Origin: Flavobacterium psychrophilum
Lineage (GTDB): Bacteria > Bacteroidota > Bacteroidia > Flavobacteriales > Flavobacteriaceae
NCBI GenBank assembly: GCA_945860385.1
Contig: CAMAQD010000011.1
Span: 52,225-116,224 of the forward strand
Direction: 5' to 3'
DNA length: 64,000 nt
Position numbers and translations under genes: made by a program. Below the pieces are notes generated by a model. The model worked only from the letters and a program-made list of their open reading frames with translations, made no database searches and was not told the DNA's origin. Every line of letters begins with the position of its first letter. Position 1 is the stretch's first letter. Positions 56,101 to 64,000 of this stretch are shown piece after piece.

Positions 56101-59100
56101 TCCAAATAATCTCGCTTGTCCGGGAAGTAAATCAGTAACGGTTACCGTAAATCCGAAACCTGTAATTCCAAATCAAACGACTTCTGTTTGCACAGGTAGT
56201 GCTTTTACAGTAACGCCTGTAAATGGAGTTCCAACTGCTGCAACAATAGTTCCTGCTGGAACAACATATTCCTGGGTAGCACCAGTGGTAACGGGTGGTA
56301 TGATAGGAGGAAGTGCCCAATCAGGTCAATCCTCGATTAGTCAAATTTTAACAAATAACTCGACTACAGTTCAAACCGCAACTTATACCGTAACTGCAAC
56401 AACAGGAAGTTGTGCTGCAAGTGCGCCTTTTACGGTAGTGGTTTCAGTTAATCCTAAACCAATTGTAAATAATATTACAGGAGCTCCATTTACGTATTGT
56501 AATGGAGTAGCAGCTCCTGCCATCAATTTTTTTAGTACAACAACACCAGCTGGTATAGTTTCCTATGCTTGGACTAGTACGGTTGATGTAGGTTTTGGAT
56601 TGAACGGAACTGGAAATATTGGTGCATTTACAGCATTAAATACTACAAATGCCCCTATTACTACAACAGTATCAGTTGTTGCATCGACATTGACTGGTTG
56701 TTCAGGAGCACCTAAAACATTTACTATTACCGTAAATCCAACACCTACCGTAACGATTACTGCCAATTATTGTGCTGTGCCAGGAAAAATTCAATTAACA
56801 GCAACTGGAGGTGGTACTTATTTATGGAATACGGGGCAAACAATTAATCCTATTCTTGTTGACGTGGCAGGTGTTTATAGTGTTACGGCCACAGTATTGG
56901 GATGTTCAGGAACCGACTATTTAGATGTATCCCAAGAATTAGTTGTCAATAGTAATTTTACTTCTGGAAATATTGGATTCACAACTGGATATACCTATTA
57001 TCCTGACATTGTAGGCTACAATCAGGAATTGGTGCCTGATAATGGAACTAATGGATATGCAGTGGGAACAAGCGGTCAAAACTATCACTATGATTTTTGG
57101 GGAATTGATCATACCAATAACGCTGCTGGTCCAAGAAATTTTATGTTGGTAAATGGTCATGGTAGTGCTATAACAATTTGGCAACAAACAGTAACTGTAA
57201 CAGCCAATACCGATTATTATTTTTCAGCTTGGGCTATGAGTTTAAATGATGTAGGGCCTTATGCCCAATTGCGATTTGAAGTAAACGGTGTTCAAGTGGG
57301 TACAATTGCCGTTTTAGAACAAGGCCCTTCTAATGCAACACAGGCTGCAGCGAATAATTATTGGAAACGTTTTTATAGTACTCCATTCTGGAACTCAGGT
57401 TCAGTAAGTGGGCCTATTACGATTAAAATAGTTAATTTAGAAGATGACGCATATGGTAATGATTTTGCTCTCGATGATATTTCCTTTGGGACATTGTCCG
57501 CGGTGCCTTTTTCTATCAGTCCTACTGGAAATTCAGGAACCTTATGCGCTGGACAAACGTTCAACTTAAATGCTAATCTCACGAATGGGAAAGCTCCAAT
57601 TACCTATTCTTGGATAGGTCCAAATGGATTTACTTCTAATTTAGCAAACCCAAGTATATTAAATGTTACTCCTGCAAATGCAGGTAATTATACCTTAACC
57701 GTTACAGATGGTTACGGCTGTGGTGCGCAATCGAGCACTGTTCCTTTAGCAGTTACTCCTTTGCCAACTTGTTCTATTTCGGGCAATAATAATGTGTGCC
57801 CAAGTTCAACAAATACGTATTCTGCACCAGTTGGAATGACCTCCTACAGTTGGTCAGTTACGGCAGGAAGTGCAACTATTTCTGGATCTTCTACCGGTCA
57901 AACGGTTGCTGTTGTAGCACCAGCCATTTGCGGAACCTACACTTTAAGCCTTACTATAGTTAACAATAGTTGTAGTAGTACGTGCGTACAAACCTTCAAC
58001 GCCACAGATATAACAAACCCAGTAATTACATTGGCAGCAGCCACAGTTTTGGGATGCAATGCTAGTGCGGCAGATGTTGCGGCAGCTTTTGGCACAGCAT
58101 CAGTAACCGACAATTGTAGTGCAGGACTTGTAGCTACCGGAATTATTGCTCCAGAAGTAGTCTCAGCATGTACGGTTTCTATCACCAAAAATTGGACAGT
58201 TACAGATATTTGTGGCAACATAGGAACCAATTCTCAAACCGTAAGTTTTACTCGAGATACAACAATTCCGATAATTGCAATTACAGCAGCAACTGCGCTT
58301 GGTTGTAACCCATCGGTAGCCAATATTAATAATGCATTTGGAACTGCAACGGTAACAGATAATTGTTCATCAGGATTATTGGCCACCAGTTCAACCGCAG
58401 CGGAAATAAATACTTCGGGTTGTATTTATTCCACCACAAGAACTTGGACAGTTACAGATAACTGTGGAAATATTGGTACAAATTCTCAAACAGTAACTTA
58501 CACGAGAGATACTACAGCACCAGTCCTAGTTGGAGTTCCAGCCAATACAAGTGCACAATGCAACGCTTTGCCAGTAGCTGCTACAGTAACTGCAACTGAC
58601 GGTTGTAGTGTTGCAACGGTTAGTGCAGCTGTTGATGTAATTACTCCTGGTAGTTGTTCAGGAAATTACAGTATTACAAGGACTTGGACAGCAACAGATT
58701 TGTGTGGTAATTCATCCACAGCTTCGCAAATTATTACGGTAACGGATACCACACCTCCAGTATTGTTAGGAATTCCTGCTAATGTAATTGTCCAATGTAA
58801 TGCAATCCCTGCCGTTCCGGGAGTTGGTGTTGTAACCGCTACCGATAATTGTGGTACAGCAACAGTTACAGGGCCAGTGATTGTTAACACCGCAGGTTCT
58901 TGTGTAGGTTCTTCTATTATAACTAGAACCTGGACCGCTACTGACCAATGCGGGAATAGTACGACTGCAACACAAACAATTACGGTTACTGATACTACAG
59001 CACCAATATTAGCAAATATTCCATCGAATGTTAGTGTGCTATGTAGTTCAATCCCATCGCCACCAGCATCAGGCGTGGTAACTGCAACCGACAATTGTAG

Positions 59101-61660
59101 TGCGGCAACGGTTAGTGCTTCTGTTGATGTTATAACTCCGGGTAGTTGCTCAGGCTCATTTATAATTACCAGAACGTGGACAGCAACGGATCAATGTGGC
59201 AACTCCGCTACGGCATCTCAAATTATTATGGTTTCAGATTATATTGCGCCAGTATTATCCAGTATTCCTTTTAACACCACGGTTCAATGTAACGCTGTAC
59301 CAGTTGCTGCCACAATAACTGCTACGGATAATTGTGATGTTAATCCAATAATTACATTAAGTGAAATTATTACGCCGGGTTCTTGTCCAAACACTTATAC
59401 TTTAGTGAGAACTTGGACTGCGATGGATTCTTGTGGAAATAGCTCATCAGAATCACAAACAATAAATGTTATTGACAACACACGACCAGTAATTACTTGT
59501 ACTTCGAGTCAAACATTCTGTGAAGTGGCTGGAAACAATTATGCTATTCCAACGCTAGTTGCCAGTGATAATTGTAGTGGTGCTTTGAATACAACATTTA
59601 GTATTACAGGAACTACAACTAGAGGTGGCTCAGGAACTAATGCAAGCGGGTTATTTAATTTAGGAGTTTCAACGATTACTTGGACAGTAATTGATGCTTG
59701 TGGTAATACTTCCAATTGTTCCGTTATAGTCACCATTAACGCTATGCCAACTGCGCCGATAGTAGGAACTATAACTCAACCCGATTGTATGATTCCAACA
59801 GGAAGTGTGGTTTTAAGCGGCTTGCCAGCAGGAAATTGGACAATAAATCCTGGCGGAATTACCGGAAATACAGCTTCGGTTACAATAACAGGATTAGTAG
59901 CCAATACCCATAATTTTACAGTCACTTTAGGAACTTGTACTTCTACACCTTCTGCAAATGTTGTAATACAAGCAGCAACGACTGCCACTTGGAACGGTTC
60001 AGGATGGACAAATGGACCACCAACTATTGATCAAGCACTCGTTTTTACAGGAAACTACAATTCAATCGGAAATTTAGAAGCGTGTTCTTGTACAGTTACC
60101 AATGGAGCGGTTGTCTTTAATCCAAATCACACTTTAAAAATTACCAATTGGGTTCACGTCAATGGAGGTTCATTAACTTTCAAAGACAGTGCAAGCTTAG
60201 TACAAGTAACCGATGTTTCGAATACCAATTCGGGTACTATTTTTTACGAACGAGAAACCACAGAAGTTAGTAATATGGATTATACGTATTGGTCTTCTCC
60301 TGTAGCAGGTTTTACTCTAGGTGGAGTATCTCCATTAACTCTTGGAGACAAATTCTATTCTTATGATTCTGGTATAGAAAATTGGAAACAAGAATGGGCA
60401 TCAACACCAATGGCGATTGGAGTTGGATACATTATTCGAGGACCTCAGACACATAAAGCTCCAGCTGTTCCAAGTAGAGCTTTGGCCAATTTTAATGGAG
60501 TGCCAAATAATGGGCCATATACTATTACCGGAATAATTCCTGATAGGTCGTATCTTTTAGGAAACCCATATCCATCGGCTTTAGATGCAGACACTTTTTT
60601 ACTTCAGAATAACAATGTTCTCGATGGAACCTTGTATTTCTGGACTCATAATACACCTATTGCCATTGGAACACCTGATCCAGGAACTGGATTATGGGCC
60701 TATTCCGGTTATGACTATGCTTCGTATAATGGTTTGGGTGGTGTAGCCACTAAAAAGGCTACAAGTGGAGTTTTTGGTATTAATAATGACAATATTCCAT
60801 CAGGTAAAATCACTTCGGGTCAAGGATTCTTTGGGTCAAGTATAGCTGCGCCTAGTGGTTCTACTATTCATTATAACAATACTATGCGGGTTGGTGTTGG
60901 GGGAATTACTGGAAATAATTCTCAGTTTTTCAAAACTAAAAATCCAAATCCAAAAACTGCAATTGCGATCGAAAAACACCGAATTTGGTTAGATTTAATT
61001 AATGCAGAAGGTGCTTTCAAGCAAACCCTAGTAGGTTATGTTGCCAATGCTACCAATGGCTATGAAGGACGTTTTGATGGCGAAAGTTATGACGGAAATG
61101 ACTTCCTTGATTTTTATAGTATCCTTCAAGACAAGAATTTGGTTATTCAAGGTCGTGCCCTGCCATTCGATGATAATGACGAAATCCCTCTTGGATATAG
61201 AGTGGCAGTCGGAGGAACATTCTCAGTAGTCATTGACCAAACCGATGGTTTATTATCAAATCAAAATGTGTTTATTGAAGATAAATTGACCAATACCCTA
61301 TTTAATTTGAAAGACGGAAAATACACTTTCAATACAGCAGCAGGAACATTTGATAATCGTTTTGTTTTGCGTTACAAAGACAAAACATTAAGTGTTGATG
61401 AAACAGACGCAAACGACGGAATTATTGTTCTATATTCAAGTAATTATAAAACATTAATCATTCGAAATACGGTGAAAGATGCCACAGTAAATTTGGTTAC
61501 ACTTTACAATATAACAGGACAAAAAATTGCCAATTGGGATGTGAAAGGACGAGAACAAAGCAGCATTCAGATTCCTATAAAGAACTTACCTGCAGAAATT
61601 TATATTGTAAAAATTAAAACTACCAAAGGTGATTTCAGTAAAAAAATTATCATTAAATAA
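50192..61660 (+). CDS. Giant modular surface adhesin with SprB-type repeats and T9SS sorting tail
   Basis: A 3822-residue exported protein. The signal peptide has a long n-region and is cut after KAQ (residue 47). Residues about 217-913 are nine SprB-type repeats (CFGNATGSVDL...WSNGATTQDI...GTYTVTITDFNGC); the last five are 76-residue near-identical units. Residues 914-1740 are PKD/Ig-like repeats, including four of about 80 residues beginning ASISGTxxVCQN. About 1750-1930 is a jelly-roll/MAM-like domain (LTQNFNAAPDLWTTTNTSTN); about 2248-2436 is another (WGIDHTNNAAGPRNFMLVNG). About 2607-3100 are HYR-like repeats (DTTAPVL, TRTWTATDxCGN). The tail NITGQKIANWDV...YIVKIKTTKGDFSKKIIIK is a T9SS type A sorting domain. 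It is probably a SprB-like cell-surface adhesin, perhaps used in gliding. Confidence 0.92.
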   Translation: MKKNYSYINLDLVYKTRTNSFIDKAKIFMFFWIAFFLVGISTEVKAQSGIYESYAILKINGGGNVYYDLQAITGNTDFQGLNLGTFYSGNSLILNGAQNKTFKCNTDDITNGKFYYRIYKTTDLAPIFTESTIFWTSNDGLTGSNCGGSDQNQTWQSSGANINILNGLSSGNYYLEVYTTADFTYTASGGGSGTHSANNSGNYYKATFTFSPVILVLTSQINITCYGASTGAIDITASGEAPFTYDWADIAGTFDTEDRTNLAAGTYSVVVTDATGFSTTSLSITITQPAAALTSSSTQTNVLCFGNSTGAIDITASGGTSVYTYDWADIAGTSNIEDRTNLLAGTYSVIVTDANGCSTTTLPVTITEPSSSISAALTSQTNVLCFGNSTGAIDITASGGTGVYTYDWADIAGTSNIEDRTNLPAGTYSVIVTDANGCSTTSLPVTITEPSSSISAALTSQTDVLCFGNSTGAIDLTVIGGTGVYTYVWTKNGFPFAPTTQDLTGLTFGTYNVTITDFNGCTTTASATITQPADALAASRTFVNVLCFGNATGSVDLTVTGGTSPYTYVWSNGATTQDITGLIAGTYTVTITDFNGCTTTASATITQPAAALAASRTFVNVLCFGNATGSVDLSVTGGTSPYTYVWSNGATTQDITGLIAGTYTVTITDFNGCTTAASATIMQPTAALASSTAQVNVLCFGNATGLVDLSVTGGTSPYTYVWSNGATTQDITGLIAGTYTVTITDFNGCTTTASATITQPAAALDASRTYVNVLCFGNATGSVDLTITGGTSPYTYLWSNGATTQDIAGLIAGTYTVTITDFNGCTTTASATITQPAAALASSTIQVNVLCFGNATGSVDLTVTGGTSPYTYVWSNGATTQDITGLIAGTYTVTITDFNGCTTTASATITQPSAVTITTISSNTPICFGATLNLTSSASGGTGVITYSWTGPNSFTSNIQNPSILGATIAASGTYNLTVTDANGCSINSTTNVIVNPLPTATAGGTQTICSNDAATVSGATSSNGTISWSENGAGSITAGATTLTPTYTAAAADAGNAVTLTMTVTSNNACAPQTANATYTLIVNPVPTASISGSTIACQNSAPAPNITFTGANGVAPYTFTYTLNGGSNLTVTTSAGNSVTVPASTAITGNSVYTLVSVADANGCSQLQTGNAIINVKQTPTSATIAGTTIVCQNAGAPNLTFSGFGGTSPYTFIYTINGGSNQTISTVGGNSISVAAPTGTAGTFTYTLVSINDNNSCILPQVGSAIVSVNPLPTAQIAGTTAVCLGGTSPIITFTGATGTAPYTFTYKINGGANQAITTATGNAVTVAAPTGTSGTFTYSLVSVSDNNGCLQNQVGTATITVNTLPTASISGTLAVCQNALAPNITFTGATGIAPYTFTYNINGGTNQSITTISGNSVTVAAPTGTVGTFNYNLISVSDTNLCTQPQSGTAIITVKTNPTVDAVANAIYCNGAPGAAISFSSNPIGATFSWTSSVDIGFGTIGNGNIASFTAINAGSSAVIATISVIATANSCPGIATTFTITVNPSPVVNAISNVSNCNGASIAGISFSSATAGVTYDWTSSIDVGFDLNGTGDIPAFIGQNPGTTSVTATVSVVASANGCTGPPRIFTITINPSPVLTSSLAPGTICSNSLFSYVPASSLAGASFGWTRAVVAGISNPANAGIGNINETLVNTTANPIGVPYVYTLHSGGCSDTFTMAVVVVPAPTVTVTATPSTICVGGSTSLSSSSSIVASLPTTLLTQNFNAAPDLWTTTNTSTNGTISDASWKLRPNNYNTGPGGNTISPPDNSSFYLSDSRDQNGSTTSTTLVSPVMNTVGYTGLSLNFWHYYRFDNENNEAARVQVSTNGTIWSTVATYTSNQGGATSFANPIISLNSYVGNTALYIRFYYYAGGRARYWAIDNVTITGTSPTATVSWSSVPAGFTSSVANPGAVSPTVTTVYTAIYTDPNNLACPGSKSVTVTVNPKPVIPNQTTSVCTGSAFTVTPVNGVPTAATIVPAGTTYSWVAPVVTGGMIGGSAQSGQSSISQILTNNSTTVQTATYTVTATTGSCAASAPFTVVVSVNPKPIVNNITGAPFTYCNGVAAPAINFFSTTTPAGIVSYAWTSTVDVGFGLNGTGNIGAFTALNTTNAPITTTVSVVASTLTGCSGAPKTFTITVNPTPTVTITANYCAVPGKIQLTATGGGTYLWNTGQTINPILVDVAGVYSVTATVLGCSGTDYLDVSQELVVNSNFTSGNIGFTTGYTYYPDIVGYNQELVPDNGTNGYAVGTSGQNYHYDFWGIDHTNNAAGPRNFMLVNGHGSAITIWQQTVTVTANTDYYFSAWAMSLNDVGPYAQLRFEVNGVQVGTIAVLEQGPSNATQAAANNYWKRFYSTPFWNSGSVSGPITIKIVNLEDDAYGNDFALDDISFGTLSAVPFSISPTGNSGTLCAGQTFNLNANLTNGKAPITYSWIGPNGFTSNLANPSILNVTPANAGNYTLTVTDGYGCGAQSSTVPLAVTPLPTCSISGNNNVCPSSTNTYSAPVGMTSYSWSVTAGSATISGSSTGQTVAVVAPAICGTYTLSLTIVNNSCSSTCVQTFNATDITNPVITLAAATVLGCNASAADVAAAFGTASVTDNCSAGLVATGIIAPEVVSACTVSITKNWTVTDICGNIGTNSQTVSFTRDTTIPIIAITAATALGCNPSVANINNAFGTATVTDNCSSGLLATSSTAAEINTSGCIYSTTRTWTVTDNCGNIGTNSQTVTYTRDTTAPVLVGVPANTSAQCNALPVAATVTATDGCSVATVSAAVDVITPGSCSGNYSITRTWTATDLCGNSSTASQIITVTDTTPPVLLGIPANVIVQCNAIPAVPGVGVVTATDNCGTATVTGPVIVNTAGSCVGSSIITRTWTATDQCGNSTTATQTITVTDTTAPILANIPSNVSVLCSSIPSPPASGVVTATDNCSAATVSASVDVITPGSCSGSFIITRTWTATDQCGNSATASQIIMVSDYIAPVLSSIPFNTTVQCNAVPVAATITATDNCDVNPIITLSEIITPGSCPNTYTLVRTWTAMDSCGNSSSESQTINVIDNTRPVITCTSSQTFCEVAGNNYAIPTLVASDNCSGALNTTFSITGTTTRGGSGTNASGLFNLGVSTITWTVIDACGNTSNCSVIVTINAMPTAPIVGTITQPDCMIPTGSVVLSGLPAGNWTINPGGITGNTASVTITGLVANTHNFTVTLGTCTSTPSANVVIQAATTATWNGSGWTNGPPTIDQALVFTGNYNSIGNLEACSCTVTNGAVVFNPNHTLKITNWVHVNGGSLTFKDSASLVQVTDVSNTNSGTIFYERETTEVSNMDYTYWSSPVAGFTLGGVSPLTLGDKFYSYDSGIENWKQEWASTPMAIGVGYIIRGPQTHKAPAVPSRALANFNGVPNNGPYTITGIIPDRSYLLGNPYPSALDADTFLLQNNNVLDGTLYFWTHNTPIAIGTPDPGTGLWAYSGYDYASYNGLGGVATKKATSGVFGINNDNIPSGKITSGQGFFGSSIAAPSGSTIHYNNTMRVGVGGITGNNSQFFKTKNPNPKTAIAIEKHRIWLDLINAEGAFKQTLVGYVANATNGYEGRFDGESYDGNDFLDFYSILQDKNLVIQGRALPFDDNDEIPLGYRVAVGGTFSVVIDQTDGLLSNQNVFIEDKLTNTLFNLKDGKYTFNTAAGTFDNRFVLRYKDKTLSVDETDANDGIIVLYSSNYKTLIIRNTVKDATVNLVTLYNITGQKIANWDVKGREQSSIQIPIKNLPAEIYIVKIKTTKGDFSKKIIIK
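51091..51800 (+). repeat. 243-bp coding repeats in the adhesin gene
   Basis: Units starting CAATGTTTTGTGTTTTGG at 51091, 51334 and (diverging) 51577 are exactly 243 bp (81 codons) apart. They share long identical stretches, including TGCTATCGATATAACAGCAA, and encode the SprB repeats with the YDWADIAGTS variant. Confidence 0.85.
51810..52930 (+). repeat. Five tandem 228-bp coding repeats in the adhesin gene
   Basis: CTTTGTTTTGGCAATGC-type words recur at 51827, 52055, 52283, 52511 and 52739, exactly 228 bp (76 codons) apart. The units differ by only a few substitutions, mostly near AAGAACATTTGTCAA / GCTCAACTGCTCAAG. The frame is kept in every copy, as expected for repeats that can expand or contract by recombination. 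Confidence 0.92.
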
Positions 61661-61760
61661 AACGGAAAAACTCTTCAATGCGTTTCGATGGTAGTGCTTA
61701 TCTAAATTTGGCTGGTAACAAACGCACTTTAACTTTGAGATTTTCATCAAAATAAGAATC

Positions 61761-61795
61761 GAGTCCCAATAATTCTTGGGACTCATTTTTTATTT
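61761..61795 (+). terminator. Terminator after the giant adhesin
   Basis: Perfect 9-bp inverted repeat GAGTCCCAA (61761-61769) / TTGGGACTC (61776-61784), loop TAATTC, followed by ATTTTTT. Confidence 0.85.
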
Positions 61796-62165
61796 TATTA
61801 TTGAGTAGTTTGCTTTGCATTAAAAAATGAAAGTCATTCACTTCAATCAAAATTGAGGTAAAAACATTTTTTAATCGATTTCTTAACCACTTCATAGTCC
61901 TGTTTGTCTCAAAAAAACTTACCCAGTTAGATTTATAATGGAATTCATTTATTGAAACTCAAAAGCAGTAATTGTACTACTTTTATTCCGATATAACTCA
62001 ATGATTGTCATAATAGTAACAATCAAAAAATGTCAAATGGAGACTCTTCTGTTTTTTTTAACAGTATTTATCTTCAGAAACAAACATTTTTAAGATAATA
62101 AACAGTTGTGTACCCACTAAATCAGTTTTTTATCGAATTTTTTTTGATGCTTATTAGATTGCTAT

Positions 62166-62173
62166 TATTTTTG
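62166..62173 (+). promoter_or_regulatory. Probable promoter -7 box of the second surface-protein gene
   Basis: TATTTTTG, exact TAnnTTTG, 98 bp before the ATG at 62271; it implies a leader of about 90 nt. Confidence 0.4.
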
Positions 62174-62270
62174 GCCTTTTTAAATTAATAAAATTTTAAA
62201 TACATCTAAATATTTTAAATTAAATTAAGATAGCCACCCATCTATCAAAAAATAAGTTACCTACTATACT

Positions 62271-64000
62271 ATGAATAATTCTTACTTAAGTTCAATTCAG
62301 AACGCCGTTTTGTTGTCAAAACCTGCAACAACAATTCGTTTGTTTTTGATGGTTTTGCTCGTTTCAACAATTTCATTTGTCTCTTTTGGGCAATCACCAC
62401 AGACTTATACTACTTCTGGAACTTTTACTGTTCCTCCAGGAGTTACTTCTATTACAGTTCAGGCGTGGGGAGGCGGTGGTTGTAGTGGTAATAATACTGG
62501 CGGAAGAGCTAGAGGCGGTGGCGGTGGCGGTGCTTTTACTAGCGGTACTATCAGTGTTACACCAGGGGCAACTATAACAGTAAATGTCGGAGCTGGTGGA
62601 GTGTATAATAATAGTGATACATCAACTACTAATGGAGGAAATTCTTCAGTAGGATTAATAGTTGCTAATGGAGGTGTAAGAGGACTGATAGCTGATAACT
62701 CAATTACTAATGGGGGTGTAGGTGGTACAGCATCTACTGATCCTGGAGGTGTGACTTCGTTTCTTTCTTATGCAGGAGGTAGTGGAGGTAGCGGATATGT
62801 TGCAGGAAATAATGGTGGAGGAGGAGGAGGAGGAGAATCAGCTTCTTCTATAGGAATTGGTAATAATGGATCTGACGGTTTGTCTAATGGAGTTGGAGGA
62901 GTAGGTGGTACGGGTAATACAGGAGGAGGTAATGGTGGTAGAGGAGCAGATAACGATGGCAACCCAAATTCTTCTAACGGAACTTCTCCAGGCGGCGGCG
63001 GCGGAGGAAGCGGGGATAGTAATGGTAATGATAGAAATGGCGGTAATGGACAGGTAATAATAAGTTATACTTGTCCAACTGGTGCTGGAACATTATCTGG
63101 AAACCAATATATTTGTAACTACACTAGCAATACAACTACTTTATCGTCAACAGTTCCTGGTGGTAGTTGGTCAACTAGTAACTCATCAATAGCAACAGTA
63201 AATTCGTCGACAGGAGTAGTAACAGGTATTGGATTGGGAACTGCTACAATTACCTATACAATTACCTCAGCCGGATGTACAAACAGAACGGCTACAAGAG
63301 TTGTTTATGTTGCTAGTGGGCCTGGGGCTGGGCCTTTAAGCGTAAATGGTTCCATTACACAGTGTAGAGGAGCTACTACAACTTATAGTATAGTACCAGA
63401 TACTTACTCGTATGATTACAATTGGACTTATGATGGGACTGATGTAACTGTTACTGTTGCGCCGGACAAACTTTCTGCAACGTTTACTTTTGGAGCAGCT
63501 GCTACTGGTGGAAATATTGTCGTGTCTTCTACCAACGGTTGTGGTAGTGCTGGAGGAAAGTATCTATATGTAACAGTGCCTTATTGGGATGCAGGAGGGA
63601 CAATTGCAGGAGGGACAGTTTCAGGCGGAACAACTATCTGTTCAGGAAGTACTAGTGCCTTATTGACTTTGTCAGGAAACTCAGGAACAATTACAAAGTG
63701 GCAATCGTCAGTAAGTCCATTTACATTATGGACAGATATAGTAAATACAGCTGCAACTTACACATCGGGGGCATTAACAACAACAACACAGTTTAGAGCA
63801 GTAGTTCAAAGTGGAAGTTGTATTGCAAATTCAGCTACAGCTGCAGTAACGGTTTCTCCAGCCTCAGTTGGTGGATCAATCGCTGGTAGCGCAACAGTTT
63901 GTACAGGAACAAATTCAACTGTATTAACTTTGAGTGGTCATACAGGTGCTATTACCCGTTGGGAATCATCTTTGAATAACTTTGCAACTGCAGGAACTAG
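62271..64000 (+). CDS. Large exported glycine-rich/Ig-like surface protein (3' end outside window)
   Basis: An ATG at 62271 opens a frame without stop to the window end (576 codons). Residues 1-44 are a signal peptide with a long n-region, as in the adhesin upstream (hydrophobic [18 protein letters not shown]). Residues about 50-265 are a glycine/asparagine-rich domain starting [20 protein letters not shown], the pattern of the glycine-rich proteins found in Bacteroidota surface loci. Residues about 265-345 include a BIG2-like domain ([20 protein letters not shown]). PKD/Ig-like repeats follow ([40 protein letters not shown]). A T9SS tail is expected beyond the edge but not seen. Confidence 0.8.
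   Translation, partial: MNNSYLSSIQNAVLLSKPATTIRLFLMVLLVSTISFVSFGQSPQTYTTSGTFTVPPGVTSITVQAWGGGGCSGNNTGGRARGGGGGGAFTSGTISVTPGATITVNVGAGGVYNNSDTSTTNGGNSSVGLIVANGGVRGLIADNSITNGGVGGTASTDPGGVTSFLSYAGGSGGSGYVAGNNGGGGGGGESASSIGIGNNGSDGLSNGVGGVGGTGNTGGGNGGRGADNDGNPNSSNGTSPGGGGGGSGDSNGNDRNGGNGQVIISYTCPTGAGTLSGNQYICNYTSNTTTLSSTVPGGSWSTSNSSIATVNSSTGVVTGIGLGTATITYTITSAGCTNRTATRVVYVASGPGAGPLSVNGSITQCRGATTTYSIVPDTYSYDYNWTYDGTDVTVTVAPDKLSATFTFGAAATGGNIVVSSTNGCGSAGGKYLYVTVPYWDAGGTIAGGTVSGGTTICSGSTSALLTLSGNSGTITKWQSSVSPFTLWTDIVNTAATYTSGALTTTTQFRAVVQSGSCIANSATAAVTVSPASVGGSIAGSATVCTGTNSTVLTLSGHTGAITRWESSLNNFATAGT

Larger units (their letters stand above)
61661..62270. other. 610-bp spacer between the two large surface-protein genes
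   Basis: It contains the adhesin terminator (61761), AT-rich sequence, and a TATTTTTG -7 box at 62166-62173 placed for the next gene. Two short minus-strand frames cross the terminator and are not considered genes. Confidence 0.6.

Noticed and set aside
61586..61895. Two minus-strand frames of 65-66 codons after the adhesin
   Set aside because: Both cross the adhesin terminator hairpin and show no family-like pattern or start context.
62377..62962. Short frames rich in Leu (plus) and Pro (minus) inside the last gene
   Set aside because: They are out-of-frame readings of GGA/GGT-rich DNA of the glycine-rich domain.

Overview
The window reads as chromosomal DNA of a Flavobacterium-like member of the Flavobacteriaceae (Bacteroidota). 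Supporting signs are the AT-rich sequence, Bacteroidota-type promoter -7 boxes (TAnnTTTG), scarcity of Shine-Dalgarno sequences, many SPI/SPII-exported outer-membrane proteins, a type IX secretion (T9SS) sorting tail, SprB-type repeats, Flavobacteriia-typical families (DUF4270, DUF4286, DUF4375) and an OlsF-like lipid acyltransferase. No rRNA, tRNA, CRISPR array, prophage or transposase was seen. Most of the window is housekeeping; the accessory content is the last 14 kb plus several dispersed intergenic repeats.

Layout. 1-10.7 kb: a partial DUF389 membrane protein, a short ssb followed by an HRDC-domain gene, ferritin, an acetyltransferase of the CAT fold, an OmpA-type porin, a HAD hydrolase with an unknown exported partner, metG, a lipocalin-like lipoprotein, an unlisted 49-codon basic protein gene and a DMP19-family gene. 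10.7-11.8 kb: a barrel-only paralogue of the OmpA porin, and behind it a decayed fragment of a third copy. 11.8-19.9 kb: a co-oriented run serS, TPR protein, DUF4286, membrane protein, rsmA, mgtE, proC and a 2-hydroxyacid dehydrogenase, with three families of intergenic repeats in the gaps. 19.9-33.1 kb: three small membrane proteins preceded by a candidate structured RNA, an OlsF-like acyltransferase, exonuclease III, two envelope proteins, an aldo/keto reductase, an AsmA-like/GT51 glycosyltransferase fusion, radA, panD and panC. 33.1-44.4 kb: a truncated glycogen synthase, a DUF4270 lipoprotein, glmS, a TonB-dependent receptor paired with an SGNH-hydrolase lipoprotein, and atpD-atpC.

44.4-49.9 kb holds an XRE regulator with two DUF2975 membrane proteins, then a MocR/PdxR-type PLP-dependent regulator divergent from a BtuB-like TonB receptor, with a palindrome in the shared promoter, then recX. 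50.2-61.7 kb is one giant gene (3822 codons) for a modular surface protein: signal peptide, nine SprB-type repeats (five of them tandem 228-bp units), many Ig/PKD-like repeats, two jelly-roll-like domains, HYR-like repeats and a T9SS type A sorting tail. A second large exported gene, glycine-rich then Ig-like, starts at 62271 and runs off the end.

How it fits together: the coherent theme is the cell envelope: T9SS-delivered adhesins, two TonB receptors with partner proteins, OmpA/DUF4270/barrel proteins, aminolipid acyltransfer, and peptidoglycan precursor and polymer synthesis (glmS, GT51). I found no complete novel defence or metabolic system. The best leads for new biology are the giant adhesin pair, the MocR-TonB receptor regulon, the TonB receptor-SGNH hydrolase pair, the 81-nt closed-stem element before the DUF805 gene, and the dispersed repeats whose ends are conserved but whose central hairpins differ.
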